This document shows, one piece after another, positions 1 through 10,551 of a DNA stretch of 64,000 nt. Positions within the stretch are counted from its first letter, which is position 1, and every line of letters starts with the position of its first letter. The translations under genes and the position numbers were made by a program. Under the pieces are notes generated by a model that saw only the letters and a program-made list of their open reading frames with translations, did not search any database and was not told the origin of the DNA. This DNA is from Agromyces subbeticus DSM 16689 (GTDB lineage: Bacteria > Actinomycetota > Actinomycetes > Actinomycetales > Microbacteriaceae): contig NZ_ATXG01000013.1 in the NCBI RefSeq assembly GCF_000421565.1, positions 1-64,000 of the forward strand. The letters run 5' to 3'.

Positions 1-1133
1 CGGCTCCGGCGCTGACGTCGCTGGCTCCCGATGAGGGTCCGGTCGCGGGCGGCACGTTGGTCACCATCACCGGCACCGACCTGTCGGATGCCTCGGCCGT
101 CACGATCGACGGTGCATCCGTGCCGTTCACGCAAGTGAGCAGCACCGAGATCACGTTCGTCACTCCGCCGCACGCAGCAGGCGCGGTCGACGTGGTGGTG
201 ACGACACCGGGCGGCCCGAGCAATGCCTTGCCGTTCACCTACCTGGAGGTGCCAGCGCTGACGTCGCTCGCGCCCGATGAGGGACCGACTGCAGGTGGCA
301 CGTTGGTGACGATCACCGGCACCGATCTCGCCGGTGCGACCGAGGTGACGATCGACGGGGCATCCGTGCCGTTCACGCAAGTGAGCGCTACGGAGGTCAC
401 TTTCGTGACTCCGCCGCACGCAGCAGGCGCGGTCGATGTCGTCGTGACGACGCCGGGCGGTGAGAGCAACGCGTTGCCCTTCACCTACGTGCCGGTTCCG
501 GCTCCGACGAGTCTCAACCCCGACAACGGTCCCGAGACGGGTGGCACCACGGTGACCATCATCGGTACCGACCTCGGCGGGGCGACGAGCGTCACGGTCG
601 ACGGGGTGGAGGTGCCGTTCACCCAGGTGAGCGACACCGAGATCACGTTCGTGACGCCGCCGCACGCACCCGGTGAGGTGGACATCGTGGTCACCACCCC
701 CGGTGGCCCGTCAGCACCGCTCGTGTTCACCTACACGCCGGTCACCACGATCGACGGGGTCACCCCGCCGAGCGGGCCGACGACGGGTGGCACGCAGGTG
801 ACCATCTCGGGCCACTGCTTCACGGGTGCGACCGGAGTGCTGTTCGGCTCGAAGCCTGCCACGTCGTTCCGGGTCGTGAACGACACGACGATCGTGGCGG
901 TCTCGCCGGCCGGCACCGGCAAGGTCGACGTCACGGTGATCGGAAGCGCGAGCTGCGGCACGGCGATCCTGCCGGGCGGATTCACCTACATCGCGGCGGG
1001 CGCTTCGGCCGGGGGCGGCATCGCCGCGACCGGCATCGAGGCGATCGCGCCGATCGCACTCGGCGGAATCGCGATCGTGCTCGGCATGGTGGCGCTGTTC
1101 ATCGCACGACGCCGGCGGCTCTCGCAGCACTGA
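1..1133 (+). CDS. TIG/IPT-repeat surface protein, C-terminal part
   Basis: The reading frame enters from the left edge (first full codon at base 3), so the N-terminus and signal peptide are outside the window. It encodes four consecutive Ig-like IPT/TIG domains of about 82 residues. The first three are near-copies (GG-T-VTITGTDL, VPFTQVS, VTFVTPPHA, VDVVVTTPGG); the fourth is divergent and has two cysteines. The tail has an IAATG pentapeptide (bases 1020-1034), a hydrophobic helix and RRRR. This is the layout of a sortase-anchored protein, with IAATG resembling the LAxTG signal of actinobacterial class E sortases. TIG folds occur in extracellular proteins, so a wall-anchored adhesive or structural role is inferred. 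The anchor reading is less certain than the TIG assignment. Confidence 0.85.
   Translation, partial: APALTSLAPDEGPVAGGTLVTITGTDLSDASAVTIDGASVPFTQVSSTEITFVTPPHAAGAVDVVVTTPGGPSNALPFTYLEVPALTSLAPDEGPTAGGTLVTITGTDLAGATEVTIDGASVPFTQVSATEVTFVTPPHAAGAVDVVVTTPGGESNALPFTYVPVPAPTSLNPDNGPETGGTTVTIIGTDLGGATSVTVDGVEVPFTQVSDTEITFVTPPHAPGEVDIVVTTPGGPSAPLVFTYTPVTTIDGVTPPSGPTTGGTQVTISGHCFTGATGVLFGSKPATSFRVVNDTTIVAVSPAGTGKVDVTVIGSASCGTAILPGGFTYIAAGASAGGGIAATGIEAIAPIALGGIAIVLGMVALFIARRRRLSQH
3..722 (+). repeat. Tandem 246-nt TIG-domain repeats
   Basis: Three in-frame copies with a 246-nt period: the GCGCTGACGTCGCT word at base 9 returns at 255, and the third copy starts near 495. Long stretches are identical at nucleotide level, for example the block encoding VPFTQVS in copies 1 and 2. 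Recent duplication or gene conversion, and copy-number variation between strains, are likely. Confidence 0.8.
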
Positions 1134-1140
1134 TCGGTGA

Positions 1141-1178
1141 ACGGATGACCCGGGCGAGCGATCGCCCGGGTCATCCGT
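1141..1178. terminator. Bidirectional intrinsic terminator
   Basis: A perfect inverted repeat with a 17-bp stem (1141-1157 with 1162-1178) and GCGA loop lies between the convergent TIG gene and the zinc-finger gene. There is no clear T-run on either side, which is common in high-GC actinobacteria. Confidence 0.75.
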
Positions 1179-1227
1179 CTGCGCGGCTCGCGATTCGTCG
1201 GGGGAGTGCCCGGTCGTGTCGCGACCG

Positions 1228-1599
1228 TCAGCGGGCGAGCCGAGCGCAGTCGATGCAGAGCTCGGCGGTGGGTCGCGCGTCGAGCCGGGCTACGGTGATG
1301 CGCTTGCCGCAGTTGCGGCAGATGCCGTAGGTACCGTCGACGATGCGGGCGAGCGCGTGATCGACGTCGGCGAGCTCCGCGCGGGCATCGGCGAGCACGG
1401 CGCTGCGCTGCGACCACTCCTGCGTCATCGTCGGGCCCTCGGGGTCGTGCTCGTCGTCGGCCGACGCACCCGATCTGGCGGCGCGTACCTCGCTCATGAC
1501 GTCGTCGAACTCGGCGAACCGGCCCTCCGCGTCCGCGCGCTCCTTCAGGAGCTTCGCCTGGAACCGCTCGAGTTGCGCTGGGGTCATCGTCGAGGTCAT
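1228..1599 (-). CDS. DksA/TraR-type C4 zinc-finger protein
   Basis: A 123-residue protein. The C-terminal third carries a four-cysteine zinc finger (CRNC near residue 94 and CIDC near 115, 17 residues apart) typical of the DksA/TraR superfamily. The N-terminal part is predicted helical (PAQLERFQAKLLKERADAE), matching the coiled coil that DksA proteins insert into the RNA polymerase secondary channel. Actinobacterial members are shorter than E. coli DksA and their role is less well defined, so a modulating role on RNA polymerase is inferred from family only. The ATG at 1599 was chosen because AAGGAGGGGT sits just upstream; longer in-frame extensions run back through dnaX. It stands alone, divergent from dnaX across a 78-bp gap. 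Confidence 0.85.
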   Translation of the reverse strand: MTSTMTPAQLERFQAKLLKERADAEGRFAEFDDVMSEVRAARSGASADDEHDPEGPTMTQEWSQRSAVLADARAELADVDHALARIVDGTYGICRNCGKRITVARLDARPTAELCIDCARLAR

Positions 1600-1665
1600 C
1601 ACCCCTCCTTCCGATCCCCGAATGCTACGCCTTCGGCATCCGGCCGTGGTGTCGGACGCGGCAAC

Positions 1666-1671
1666 TACGAT
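1666..1671 (+). promoter_or_regulatory. dnaX -10 element, probable leaderless transcript
   Basis: TACGAT ends six bases before the GTG at 1678, placing the expected transcription start at or next to the start codon. No ribosome-binding site precedes the GTG. A -35 element is not convincing. Confidence 0.4.
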
Positions 1672-1677
1672 TGAGTC

Positions 1678-4206
1678 GTGGTCACCGCCCTCTATCGCCG
1701 CTACCGGCCCGAGACATTCGCCGAGATGATCGGCCAGTCCCAGGTGACGGAGCCGCTCATGACGGCGCTCCGCACCGATCGTGTCAATCACGCCTATCTC
1801 TTCAGCGGCCCTCGCGGCTGCGGCAAGACGACCTCGGCGCGCATTCTGGCGCGCTGCCTCAACTGCGCAGAAGGGCCGACGGATGTCCCGTGCGGGGTCT
1901 GCCCCAGCTGCGTCGAGCTCTCGCGGGGCGGCGGTGGTTCGCTCGATGTCGTCGAGATCGACGCCGCGAGCCACAACGGCGTCGACGATGCCCGCGACCT
2001 GCGCGAACGCGCGGTGTTCGCGCCGGCCCGCGACCGATTCAAGATCTTCATCCTCGACGAGGCCCACATGGTCACGCCGCAGGGCTTCAACGCACTGCTG
2101 AAGCTCGTCGAAGAGCCGCCCGAGCACATCAAGTTCATCTTCGCGACGACCGAGCCCGACAAGGTGCTCGGCACCATCCGCTCGCGCACCCACCACTACC
2201 CGTTCCGGCTCGTGCCACCCGGGCCGATGCTCGAATACGTGCAGCAGCTCTGCACCGAAGAGGGCGTCGAGGTCGCGCCCGGCGTGCTGCCGCTCGTGGT
2301 GCGTGCCGGTGGTGGCTCGCCGCGAGACACACTGTCGCTGCTCGACCAGCTCATCGCCGGCTCAGAGGGGCCCACGATCGACTACGAGCGCGCCGTGGCG
2401 CTGCTCGGCTACACCCACGGCGCCCTGCTCGACGAGGTCGTCGACGCGATCGGAGCCGGCGATGCCGCCGGTGCGTTCGCAGCGGCCGACCGGGTCGTGC
2501 AGACCGGGCAAGACCCGCGGCGCTTCGTCGAAGACCTGCTCGAGCGCCTGCGCGACCTCATCGTGGTCGCCGCATCTTCGCCCGAAGCCGCTGCGGCGGT
2601 GCTGCGGGGCATGCCCGAAGACGAGTTGGTCCGCATGGCGGCGCAATCGGCTGCCTTCGGGCAGGCAGAGCTCTCGCGGGTCGCCGACCTGGTCAACCAG
2701 ACCCTCACCGAGATGACCGGGGCCACGTCGCCGCGGCTCCACCTCGAGCTCATGCTGGCACGCGTGCTCGTGCCGGCCGCCGACGCGACCGAGCGCGGTG
2801 CGCTCGCCCGGGTCGAGCGACTCGAGCGTCGGGTCGGCGTCGCCGGCTCGTCTGCAGCTGAGGCGCAGGCACCCGTTGCATCGCAACCGCCCGCGCGAAG
2901 CTCGCGTGCGGCCGAGTCCGGCGCGACCACGGGCAACGCAGCGCCCGAGGGGGTCGCCGTGCGGCCGAGCTCCGGTTCGCCCGCCATTCCTGCACGTGCA
3001 GAATCAGCGGCAGCGGCCGAGCCGTCTCCCGTCGAACCGCCCGTCGCCGTTCCGGCCGCGGGTGCGTCGCCCACCGCGGCGGCGGTGCCTGTTGCGGGCT
3101 CGGACGCCCAGCCATCGACCGCAGCCTCCGAGGCGGTGAAACCCGTCGGTCCGGTCACCCTCCAGCAGATTCGCGATGCCTGGCCCGAGGTGCTCGCCTC
3201 GCTCCAGCGCACGAAGCGCAGCGCGTGGATGGTGGCCTTCACGGCGCAGGTGCGCGACTTCCGCGACGGTGACGTGCTCGTGCTGACCTTCCAGAGCGAG
3301 CACGACGTCGCGGGCTTCCGCGGCGGTGCGCCCGGTCAGAGCGTCAGCGAGTTGCTGCGCGGCGCCATCGTCGACGTGCTCGGCATCCGCGTGAAGTTCA
3401 TCGCCAAGGTCGACGGCTCCGGGGGAGCGCCGGCGGCACCGCCGGTGCCGCCGCCCGCGGCACCGACCGTCGCCCCGTCGGCCCCGGCCGGTCCGTCGGC
3501 TCCGGCAGCCCCGTCGGGCCCGGAAGCGGCACAGACGTCTCAGCAGGCACCGGCATCCGCGCCATCCTCGGCATCTCCGGTTGCCGCGTCCGGCCGACCC
3601 GCTGGGCCGAGCAGCGCAGCGCGTGCGGCCGCCACAGGGTCGGGCGGAGCGACATCCGTGCCGCAGGCGTCGCCAGTGCCCTCCGGCCCGGTCGACTCCT
3701 GGGCGACGGTGGCGATCCCGCGCGATCCGGTGGCCGACGACAGCGAGACCGTCTCGACGGCGTCGCGCACGGTCACGGCCGTGGCCGAGCGCCCGGCCGT
3801 CACGGCGTCCGATGGTGCGCCGACGGTCATGACCGGCGCCGCTCAGGCTCCGGGGCGCGACGACGACGGTGACGTGCCCGACGATGCAGACGCGCCGCCC
3901 GAAGACGAAGAGCCCCCGTTCGATCCCGGCCCCGTGCCCGACGGCTTCGAGACGCCGGCGGCCGTTCAGGCTCCCGCGGCCTCGGTTCAGGTCGCTCCGG
4001 TCCAGGCCGCTGCCGCTGCCGCTGCGGCTGCGGCCGCGGCCCCCGCTCCGCGTCGCGCCCCCCGGTCGTCGCCGACCATGGGCCCGGCGTCGGGCAATGG
4101 CGGCATCCAGCGTTACGGCGAGGCCGTCGTGCGCGAGGTGCTCGGCGCCACGTTCCTCGAAGAGGTCGAGGCGCCGGCGCGCCCCGGCTTCGGGGAGCGT
4201 GGGTAG
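1678..4206 (+). CDS. dnaX: DNA polymerase III subunit gamma/tau
   Basis: Clamp-loader ATPase of the replicative polymerase, 842 residues. The AAA+ module is intact: Walker A GPRGCGKTT (residues 44-52), the zinc-module cysteines C63, C72, C75 and C78, DEAH (127-130) and the SR arginine finger at about 169. Residues 375-500 and 590-800 are Ala/Pro/Ser-rich low-complexity linkers. Between them is a folded block (VTLQQIRDAWPEVLASLQ onward) typical of actinobacterial tau mid-domains. The protein ends with a conserved YGEAVVREVLGATFLEEVE tail followed by a short basic stretch. A poly-alanine run near residue 780 is encoded by a GCTGCC-like microsatellite. The GTG start gives the family N-terminus (ALYRRYRPETFAE). 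It is followed after 3 nt by recR, so the two are probably co-transcribed. Confidence 0.96.
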   Translation: MVTALYRRYRPETFAEMIGQSQVTEPLMTALRTDRVNHAYLFSGPRGCGKTTSARILARCLNCAEGPTDVPCGVCPSCVELSRGGGGSLDVVEIDAASHNGVDDARDLRERAVFAPARDRFKIFILDEAHMVTPQGFNALLKLVEEPPEHIKFIFATTEPDKVLGTIRSRTHHYPFRLVPPGPMLEYVQQLCTEEGVEVAPGVLPLVVRAGGGSPRDTLSLLDQLIAGSEGPTIDYERAVALLGYTHGALLDEVVDAIGAGDAAGAFAAADRVVQTGQDPRRFVEDLLERLRDLIVVAASSPEAAAAVLRGMPEDELVRMAAQSAAFGQAELSRVADLVNQTLTEMTGATSPRLHLELMLARVLVPAADATERGALARVERLERRVGVAGSSAAEAQAPVASQPPARSSRAAESGATTGNAAPEGVAVRPSSGSPAIPARAESAAAAEPSPVEPPVAVPAAGASPTAAAVPVAGSDAQPSTAASEAVKPVGPVTLQQIRDAWPEVLASLQRTKRSAWMVAFTAQVRDFRDGDVLVLTFQSEHDVAGFRGGAPGQSVSELLRGAIVDVLGIRVKFIAKVDGSGGAPAAPPVPPPAAPTVAPSAPAGPSAPAAPSGPEAAQTSQQAPASAPSSASPVAASGRPAGPSSAARAAATGSGGATSVPQASPVPSGPVDSWATVAIPRDPVADDSETVSTASRTVTAVAERPAVTASDGAPTVMTGAAQAPGRDDDGDVPDDADAPPEDEEPPFDPGPVPDGFETPAAVQAPAASVQVAPVQAAAAAAAAAAAAPAPRRAPRSSPTMGPASGNGGIQRYGEAVVREVLGATFLEEVEAPARPGFGERG

Positions 4207-4209
4207 ACC

Positions 4210-4806
4210 ATGTACGAAGGCATCGTTCAAGAGCTGATCGACGAGCTCGGCCGCCTGCCCGGCATCGGGCCGAAGTCGGCGCAGCGCATCGCGTTCCACA
4301 TCGTGCAGACCGAGCACTTCGACGTCACCAGGCTCGCCGAGATCCTCATGCAGATCCATGAGAAGGTGCGGTTCTGCGAGATCTGCGGCAACGTCTCCGA
4401 AGAGGCGACGTGCGGCATCTGTCGCGACCCGCGACGCGACCCCGCCCTCATCTGCGTCGTCGAAGAGGCCAAAGACGTCGTCGCCATCGAGCGCACCCGC
4501 GAGTTCCGCGGGCTCTACCACGTGCTCGGCGGGGCGATCAGCCCGATCGACGGCATCGGCCCCGATGAGCTCCGCATCCGCCAGTTGATGCAGCGCCTCG
4601 CCGACGCCACCGTCACCGAGGTGATCATCGCGACCGACCCGAACCTCGAGGGGGAGGCCACCGCGACCTACCTCAGCCGGCTCCTGACCACCCTCGAGAT
4701 CCGCGTCACGCGCCTCGCCTCGGGTCTGCCCGTCGGCGGCGACCTCGAATACGCCGACGAGGTCACCCTCGGTCGTGCGTTCGAGGGCCGCCGCGTCGTC
4801 AGCTGA
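4210..4806 (+). CDS. recR: Recombination mediator RecR
   Basis: A 198-residue protein of full family length. Visible parts are the helix-hairpin-helix [13 protein letters not shown] (residues 16-28), a C4 zinc finger (C56, C59, C68, C71) and a Toprim domain ([12 protein letters not shown], then [11 protein letters not shown]). RecR with RecF/RecO loads RecA onto gapped DNA in daughter-strand gap repair. It begins 3 nt after dnaX. In many bacteria ybaB/ebfC lies between dnaX and recR; here there is no room for it, so that gene must be elsewhere if present. Confidence 0.97.
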   Translation: MYEGIVQELIDELGRLPGIGPKSAQRIAFHIVQTEHFDVTRLAEILMQIHEKVRFCEICGNVSEEATCGICRDPRRDPALICVVEEAKDVVAIERTREFRGLYHVLGGAISPIDGIGPDELRIRQLMQRLADATVTEVIIATDPNLEGEATATYLSRLLTTLEIRVTRLASGLPVGGDLEYADEVTLGRAFEGRRVVS

Positions 4807-4845
4807 CCCTTGACGCTCCCGGCACGCGCAGCTAGAACGGGAGAC

Positions 4846-5205
4846 ATGGCGAGCAACGCAGAGAACTGGGTCGCGGGCTACGTCGCGGCATGGGAATCGA
4901 ACGATCCCGAGCAGATCGGGGCGCTCTTCACCGACGATGCCCGGTACCTCCCGAACCCCGATGACGAGCCGCGCGTCGGCCGTGATGCCATCGTGGAGGG
5001 CTGGCTCGAAGACCTCGACGAGCCCGGCACCTGGTCGTTCGAGTGGCACATCGTGCACGAAGACGGCGACTTCGTCGTGGTGCAGGGCCGCACCGAGTAT
5101 CCCGCGAGCAAGGACTACCTGAACCTCTGGATCCTCCGTCTCGCCGATGATGGCCGGGCGACCGAGTTCACCGAGTGGTACATGGCGAGGCCGCACGAGA
5201 GCTGA
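4846..5205 (+). CDS. SnoaL/NTF2-like fold protein
   Basis: A 119-residue protein with the signature of the NTF2-like superfamily: an N-terminal helix (VAGYVAAWESNDPEQIGALFTDDARY), then the typical RDAIVEGW segment and beta strands ending in ATEFTEWYM. Members are small cone-shaped domains used as isomerases, hydrolases or ligand binders; no substrate can be named. ATG 4846 is preferred over an upstream in-frame ATG because GGGAG lies just before it. It is 39 nt downstream of recR and may share that transcript. Confidence 0.8.
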   Translation: MASNAENWVAGYVAAWESNDPEQIGALFTDDARYLPNPDDEPRVGRDAIVEGWLEDLDEPGTWSFEWHIVHEDGDFVVVQGRTEYPASKDYLNLWILRLADDGRATEFTEWYMARPHES

Positions 5206-5232
5206 GGCGCGAGGCCAGCCGTTGCGGCTGCG

Positions 5233-5724
5233 TCAGCGCAGCACCTCGACGAGCACGATCCACGCGTGCAGGATCGCTGAGGCGACGGCCAGGATGCACG
5301 CGGCGGCGAGCAACCCGAGCCCCGCTTCCGGGGCGCCGGCCAGCACGGCGACCGCGCCGGCGACGAAGAGTGCGACCGGCAGCCACCCGGCGGCGGCCTT
5401 CGCGATCGGCGACCCGTGCTCGCGGCCCTCTGCGACGATGAGGCGCATCGCTCGGTACTCGAACACCGTGGCGAGCACCGCCGCGAGCAGCGCCCCGAGT
5501 CCGTACACGATGACGGGCATGTCGGGCACGAGCCCGAGCGCAGTCACGATGATCGCCGCCATGAGTGCCGCGAGGGCGGCTGCCGCGCGACCGGGCAGCG
5601 ACGGTGTCTTCAGGATCTCGCCGATGTTCACCGACATCGCGACGATCAGAAGGCCGGCGAGGGCGGCGGTCGCGCCGAGCATCGCGACGTTGAACTCCGA
5701 CCATCCATCGAGGAGCGTTGCCAT
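5233..5724 (-). CDS. Small integral membrane protein, function unknown
   Basis: A 163-residue protein with about five predicted transmembrane helices (around residues 13-33, 48-66, 70-90, 112-130 and 138-160). The first contains a GATAALAGLLIVAMSVNI pattern recurring in a family of uncharacterised bacterial membrane proteins. No catalytic motif, signal peptide or transport signature is visible. It converges with the SnoaL-like gene (27-bp gap) and diverges from aspartokinase. The start codon lacks a strong ribosome-binding site, so the N-terminus is approximate. Confidence 0.75.
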   Translation of the reverse strand: MATLLDGWSEFNVAMLGATAALAGLLIVAMSVNIGEILKTPSLPGRAAAALAALMAAIIVTALGLVPDMPVIVYGLGALLAAVLATVFEYRAMRLIVAEGREHGSPIAKAAAGWLPVALFVAGAVAVLAGAPEAGLGLLAAACILAVASAILHAWIVLVEVLR

Positions 5725-5773
5725 GCCCGCACTCTAGCGCCGTCACATAGCGAGCGGCGTATACGCGCCGCCG

Positions 5774-5779
5774 TATGAT
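5774..5779 (+). promoter_or_regulatory. Candidate -10 element for the aspartokinase gene
   Basis: TATGAT lies 58 bases before the GTG start of the aspartokinase gene, in the gap separating it from the divergent membrane-protein gene. No recognisable -35 hexamer is spaced correctly upstream, so the promoter is plausible but not firm. Confidence 0.35.
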
Positions 5780-5836
5780 GGTGACTCCGGCGTTCCGAGG
5801 TGCAATCCGGCGCCATTCCTACCCCTTGGAGACCAC

Positions 5837-8339
<2,503 letters not shown>

Positions 8340-8356
8340 CGACGGGCGGTCCCGCC

Positions 8357-9067
8357 ATGGCGGCACGATCGGTTCGGGCGGTGACGTCACACGTCGCCGC
8401 CGCATTGATCGCGGTCGCGGCCTCCGTGGCACTCGTGGCGTGTTCGGCCACGGGTGGCGACGCCCGATCGCCCGCGTCACCCACTGCGGGAGCAACGGTG
8501 GTCGCCTTCTATGGCGACTCGTACACACGTGGCACGGGTGCGACGTCGCCCGAACGGCGCTGGTCGACGATCGTCGCGGCCGACCGGGGCTGGTTCGAGT
8601 TCAACCCGAGTGTCGACGGGCTCGGCTTCGTGAACAATCGAGGCGGTGGCCTCGCAGGCCCGGGCGTCGACCTCGTCGATCAGATCGTCGACCATGAGCC
8701 GGCGCCCGACATCGTCATCGTCACGATGGGGCTCAACGACAACTTCTCGATGCCGAGCCGTGCCGACGAGATCGAAGCGGCCATCACCGATGACCTGGAG
8801 CGACTCCGCGAGGAACTGCCTTCCGCACGCCTGATCGTCGTCGAGCCGTTCTGGTACTCCGACGACCGGCCCGAGTCGGTCGAGCAGATCATCGGATGGG
8901 TCGAGGACGCTGCAGCCGAGGTCGGTGCCGACCACATCGCCGGCGCCTCGCGGTGGCTCGAAGGGCATCCCGAATGGATGGCCGCCGACCTCATCCATCC
9001 GAACGACGAGGGATACGCCGAGATGGCGCGCCGCATGGATGCGGAGCTCTCCGAGCTCGGGCTCTGA
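8357..9067 (+). CDS. SGNH/GDSL-type esterase lipoprotein
   Basis: A 236-residue exported lipoprotein with a signal peptide and lipobox LVAC (C29). The mature part is an SGNH hydrolase: GDSY with catalytic Ser55, GLND (block III) and DLIHPND with Asp211/His214. The family hydrolyses ester bonds in acylated sugars, lipids or thioesters; the substrate here is unknown. Being tethered outside the membrane suggests deacylation of wall, glycan or environmental esters. It starts 17 nt after asd on the same strand and ends at a strong terminator, so it may share the asd transcript. No good ribosome-binding site precedes ATG 8357, so the start is chosen by the signal peptide. Confidence 0.85.
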   Translation: MAARSVRAVTSHVAAALIAVAASVALVACSATGGDARSPASPTAGATVVAFYGDSYTRGTGATSPERRWSTIVAADRGWFEFNPSVDGLGFVNNRGGGLAGPGVDLVDQIVDHEPAPDIVIVTMGLNDNFSMPSRADEIEAAITDDLERLREELPSARLIVVEPFWYSDDRPESVEQIIGWVEDAAAEVGADHIAGASRWLEGHPEWMAADLIHPNDEGYAEMARRMDAELSELGL

Positions 9068-9071
9068 GATC

Positions 9072-9123
9072 GAACGACGGATGTCCCGTGGCCGGTCGGC
9101 CACGGGACATCCCTTCGTCGTTC
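9072..9123 (+). terminator. Intrinsic terminator after the SGNH gene
   Basis: Long inverted repeat: 14-bp perfect inner stem (9080-9093 with 9098-9111, loop GGTC), extended by 8 bp (9072-9079 with 9116-9123) after a small bulge. It closes the asd/SGNH unit before the carbohydrate island. Confidence 0.75.
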
Positions 9124-9155
9124 GCGCCGCTCAGGTCTCGATTCTGCGTCGGGGC

Positions 9156-9186
9156 TTGACGAAGCTGAGTTTTGTATACAGAATAC
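9156..9186 (+). promoter_or_regulatory. Promoter and GntR operator of ABC operon 1
   Basis: A TTGACG -35 (9156-9161) is followed after 17 bp by CAGAAT (9179-9184). TGTATACAGAATAC at 9173-9186 covers the -10. The same 14-mer occurs at 18242-18255 between the GntR gene and GH42. Its TGTATACA core fits the operator type of FCD-subfamily GntR regulators, so repression by the local GntR protein is inferred. Confidence 0.65.
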
Positions 9187-9252
9187 TGACGAAGCGATTC
9201 CCCGAGCCCCACCCAGGCGCGGCCCCCTTGCAATGACGAAAGAGGTAGCGGA

Positions 9253-10551
9253 ATGCCCCGCGCGAACTCGAAGATGAGGCGCCTGTTGGCGATCGGTGCA
9301 GCAAGCGCCGTCGCCATCGGCTTGGCAGCATGCAGCGGCGGGGGAGGTGCGAAAGACGAGAACACCGTCGTGTGGTCGACGTGGGGCACAGCCGAAGAGC
9401 TGACCCGCTACGAGGACTTCAACGCCGAGTTCATGAAGCGCCACCCCGACATCACGGTCAAGCTGCAGCCGGTCGCGAGCTACGAGGAGTACCACTCGAA
9501 GCTGCTCGCCCAGCTCACCAGCAACACCGCTCCCGACGTCTTCTACCTCGGCGACGACAAGATCGGCCAGTTCGTCGACTCGGGCCGCCTGATGCCGCTG
9601 AAGAAGCTCATGGAGTCGAAAGACAGCCAGACGAAGCCCGACGACTTCTTCCCGGGCCTCTTCGGTGCGGCCGAACAGGACGGCGAGTACTACGCCGCTC
9701 CGAACGACTCCAACCCCGACGTGCTCTGGTACGACAAGCAGGCGCTCGAGGCGGCCGGCATCACCGCCGACCCCGCAACGCTCGCCGAGAACGGCGAATG
9801 GACGACCGACGCCTACCTCGAGATGAACGACAAGCTGAAGGCCGCGGGCCTCACCGGCTCGATGTTCTGGAACTACTGGGCGACGCACTACAGCTGGATT
9901 TCGTCGCAGGGCGGCACCGCCTATGACGACTCGGGCGCCTTCGTCGCGAATACCGACCCGACGAGCATCGAGGCGATCGACACCCTCGGCAGCTACTTCC
10001 AGGACGGCACCTTCGTCGTGGCCGACACGCTGCCCGACGGAGCAGGCGCCGACAGCGTGTTCGTCACGCACAAGGCCGGCTTCTTCGTGCAGGGCCGCTA
10101 CACGATCGGCACGGTCGAGAGTGCCGGCGAGCCCGACAGCTACGACATCGTGCGCTGGCCGACGCCCGACGGCCAAGAGGCGCCGACCGGCGTGGCGACG
10201 TCCTACCTCGCCATCAACGGCAAGACCGATGCGAAGGATGCCGCGTTCACGTTCTGGACCGAGTTCCTGAGCGCCGAGGGGCAGACGTTCCGGCTCGAGG
10301 GCGGCGGCAACGCGGTGCCGTCGATCACGGGCGCCGACGAGGTCGTGCTCGAGGGCGGCTACCCTGCCCACGCGCAGACCTTCCTCGACATGCGTGACAT
10401 CGGCTTCGAGGACTACCCCACCGAGGCGCGCGTGCCCGGCCTCTCGACCGAGATCAGCGAGATCTTCCTGAAGCTCTACCAGGGCAAGTCCGACACGCAG
10501 TCCGCCCTCGACGAGGTCGCCGACCTCGTCGCCGAGAAGACGGCGGAGTGA
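9253..10551 (+). CDS. CUT1 ABC transporter sugar-binding lipoprotein (system 1)
   Basis: A 432-residue family-1 extracellular solute-binding protein. The signal peptide ends at lipobox GLAAC (C27), followed by a Gly/Ser linker. The mature lobe begins NTVVWSTWGTAEELTRYEDF and contains the family pattern TAPDVFYLGDDKIGQFVDSG. Such proteins deliver mono- or oligosaccharides to a MalF/MalG-type channel; specificity cannot be read from sequence, but the adjacent glycosidase points to an oligosaccharide. AGAGG lies 8 nt before the ATG. It is the first gene of a four-gene operon with overlapping stops and starts, behind a GntR-type operator. Confidence 0.92.
   Translation: MPRANSKMRRLLAIGAASAVAIGLAACSGGGGAKDENTVVWSTWGTAEELTRYEDFNAEFMKRHPDITVKLQPVASYEEYHSKLLAQLTSNTAPDVFYLGDDKIGQFVDSGRLMPLKKLMESKDSQTKPDDFFPGLFGAAEQDGEYYAAPNDSNPDVLWYDKQALEAAGITADPATLAENGEWTTDAYLEMNDKLKAAGLTGSMFWNYWATHYSWISSQGGTAYDDSGAFVANTDPTSIEAIDTLGSYFQDGTFVVADTLPDGAGADSVFVTHKAGFFVQGRYTIGTVESAGEPDSYDIVRWPTPDGQEAPTGVATSYLAINGKTDAKDAAFTFWTEFLSAEGQTFRLEGGGNAVPSITGADEVVLEGGYPAHAQTFLDMRDIGFEDYPTEARVPGLSTEISEIFLKLYQGKSDTQSALDEVADLVAEKTAE

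Noticed and set aside
4005-4045. Possible programmed frameshift site in dnaX giving a gamma form
   Set aside because: The Ala-coding repeat is not an A- or T-rich slippery heptamer and no stop follows shortly in the shifted frame with a stimulatory hairpin; it looks like a plain microsatellite.
3004-5196. 730-codon open frame on the minus strand across dnaX and recR
   Set aside because: It is antisense to well-supported dnaX and recR, with arginine/glycine-rich composition typical of shadow frames in high-GC DNA and no recognisable domain.
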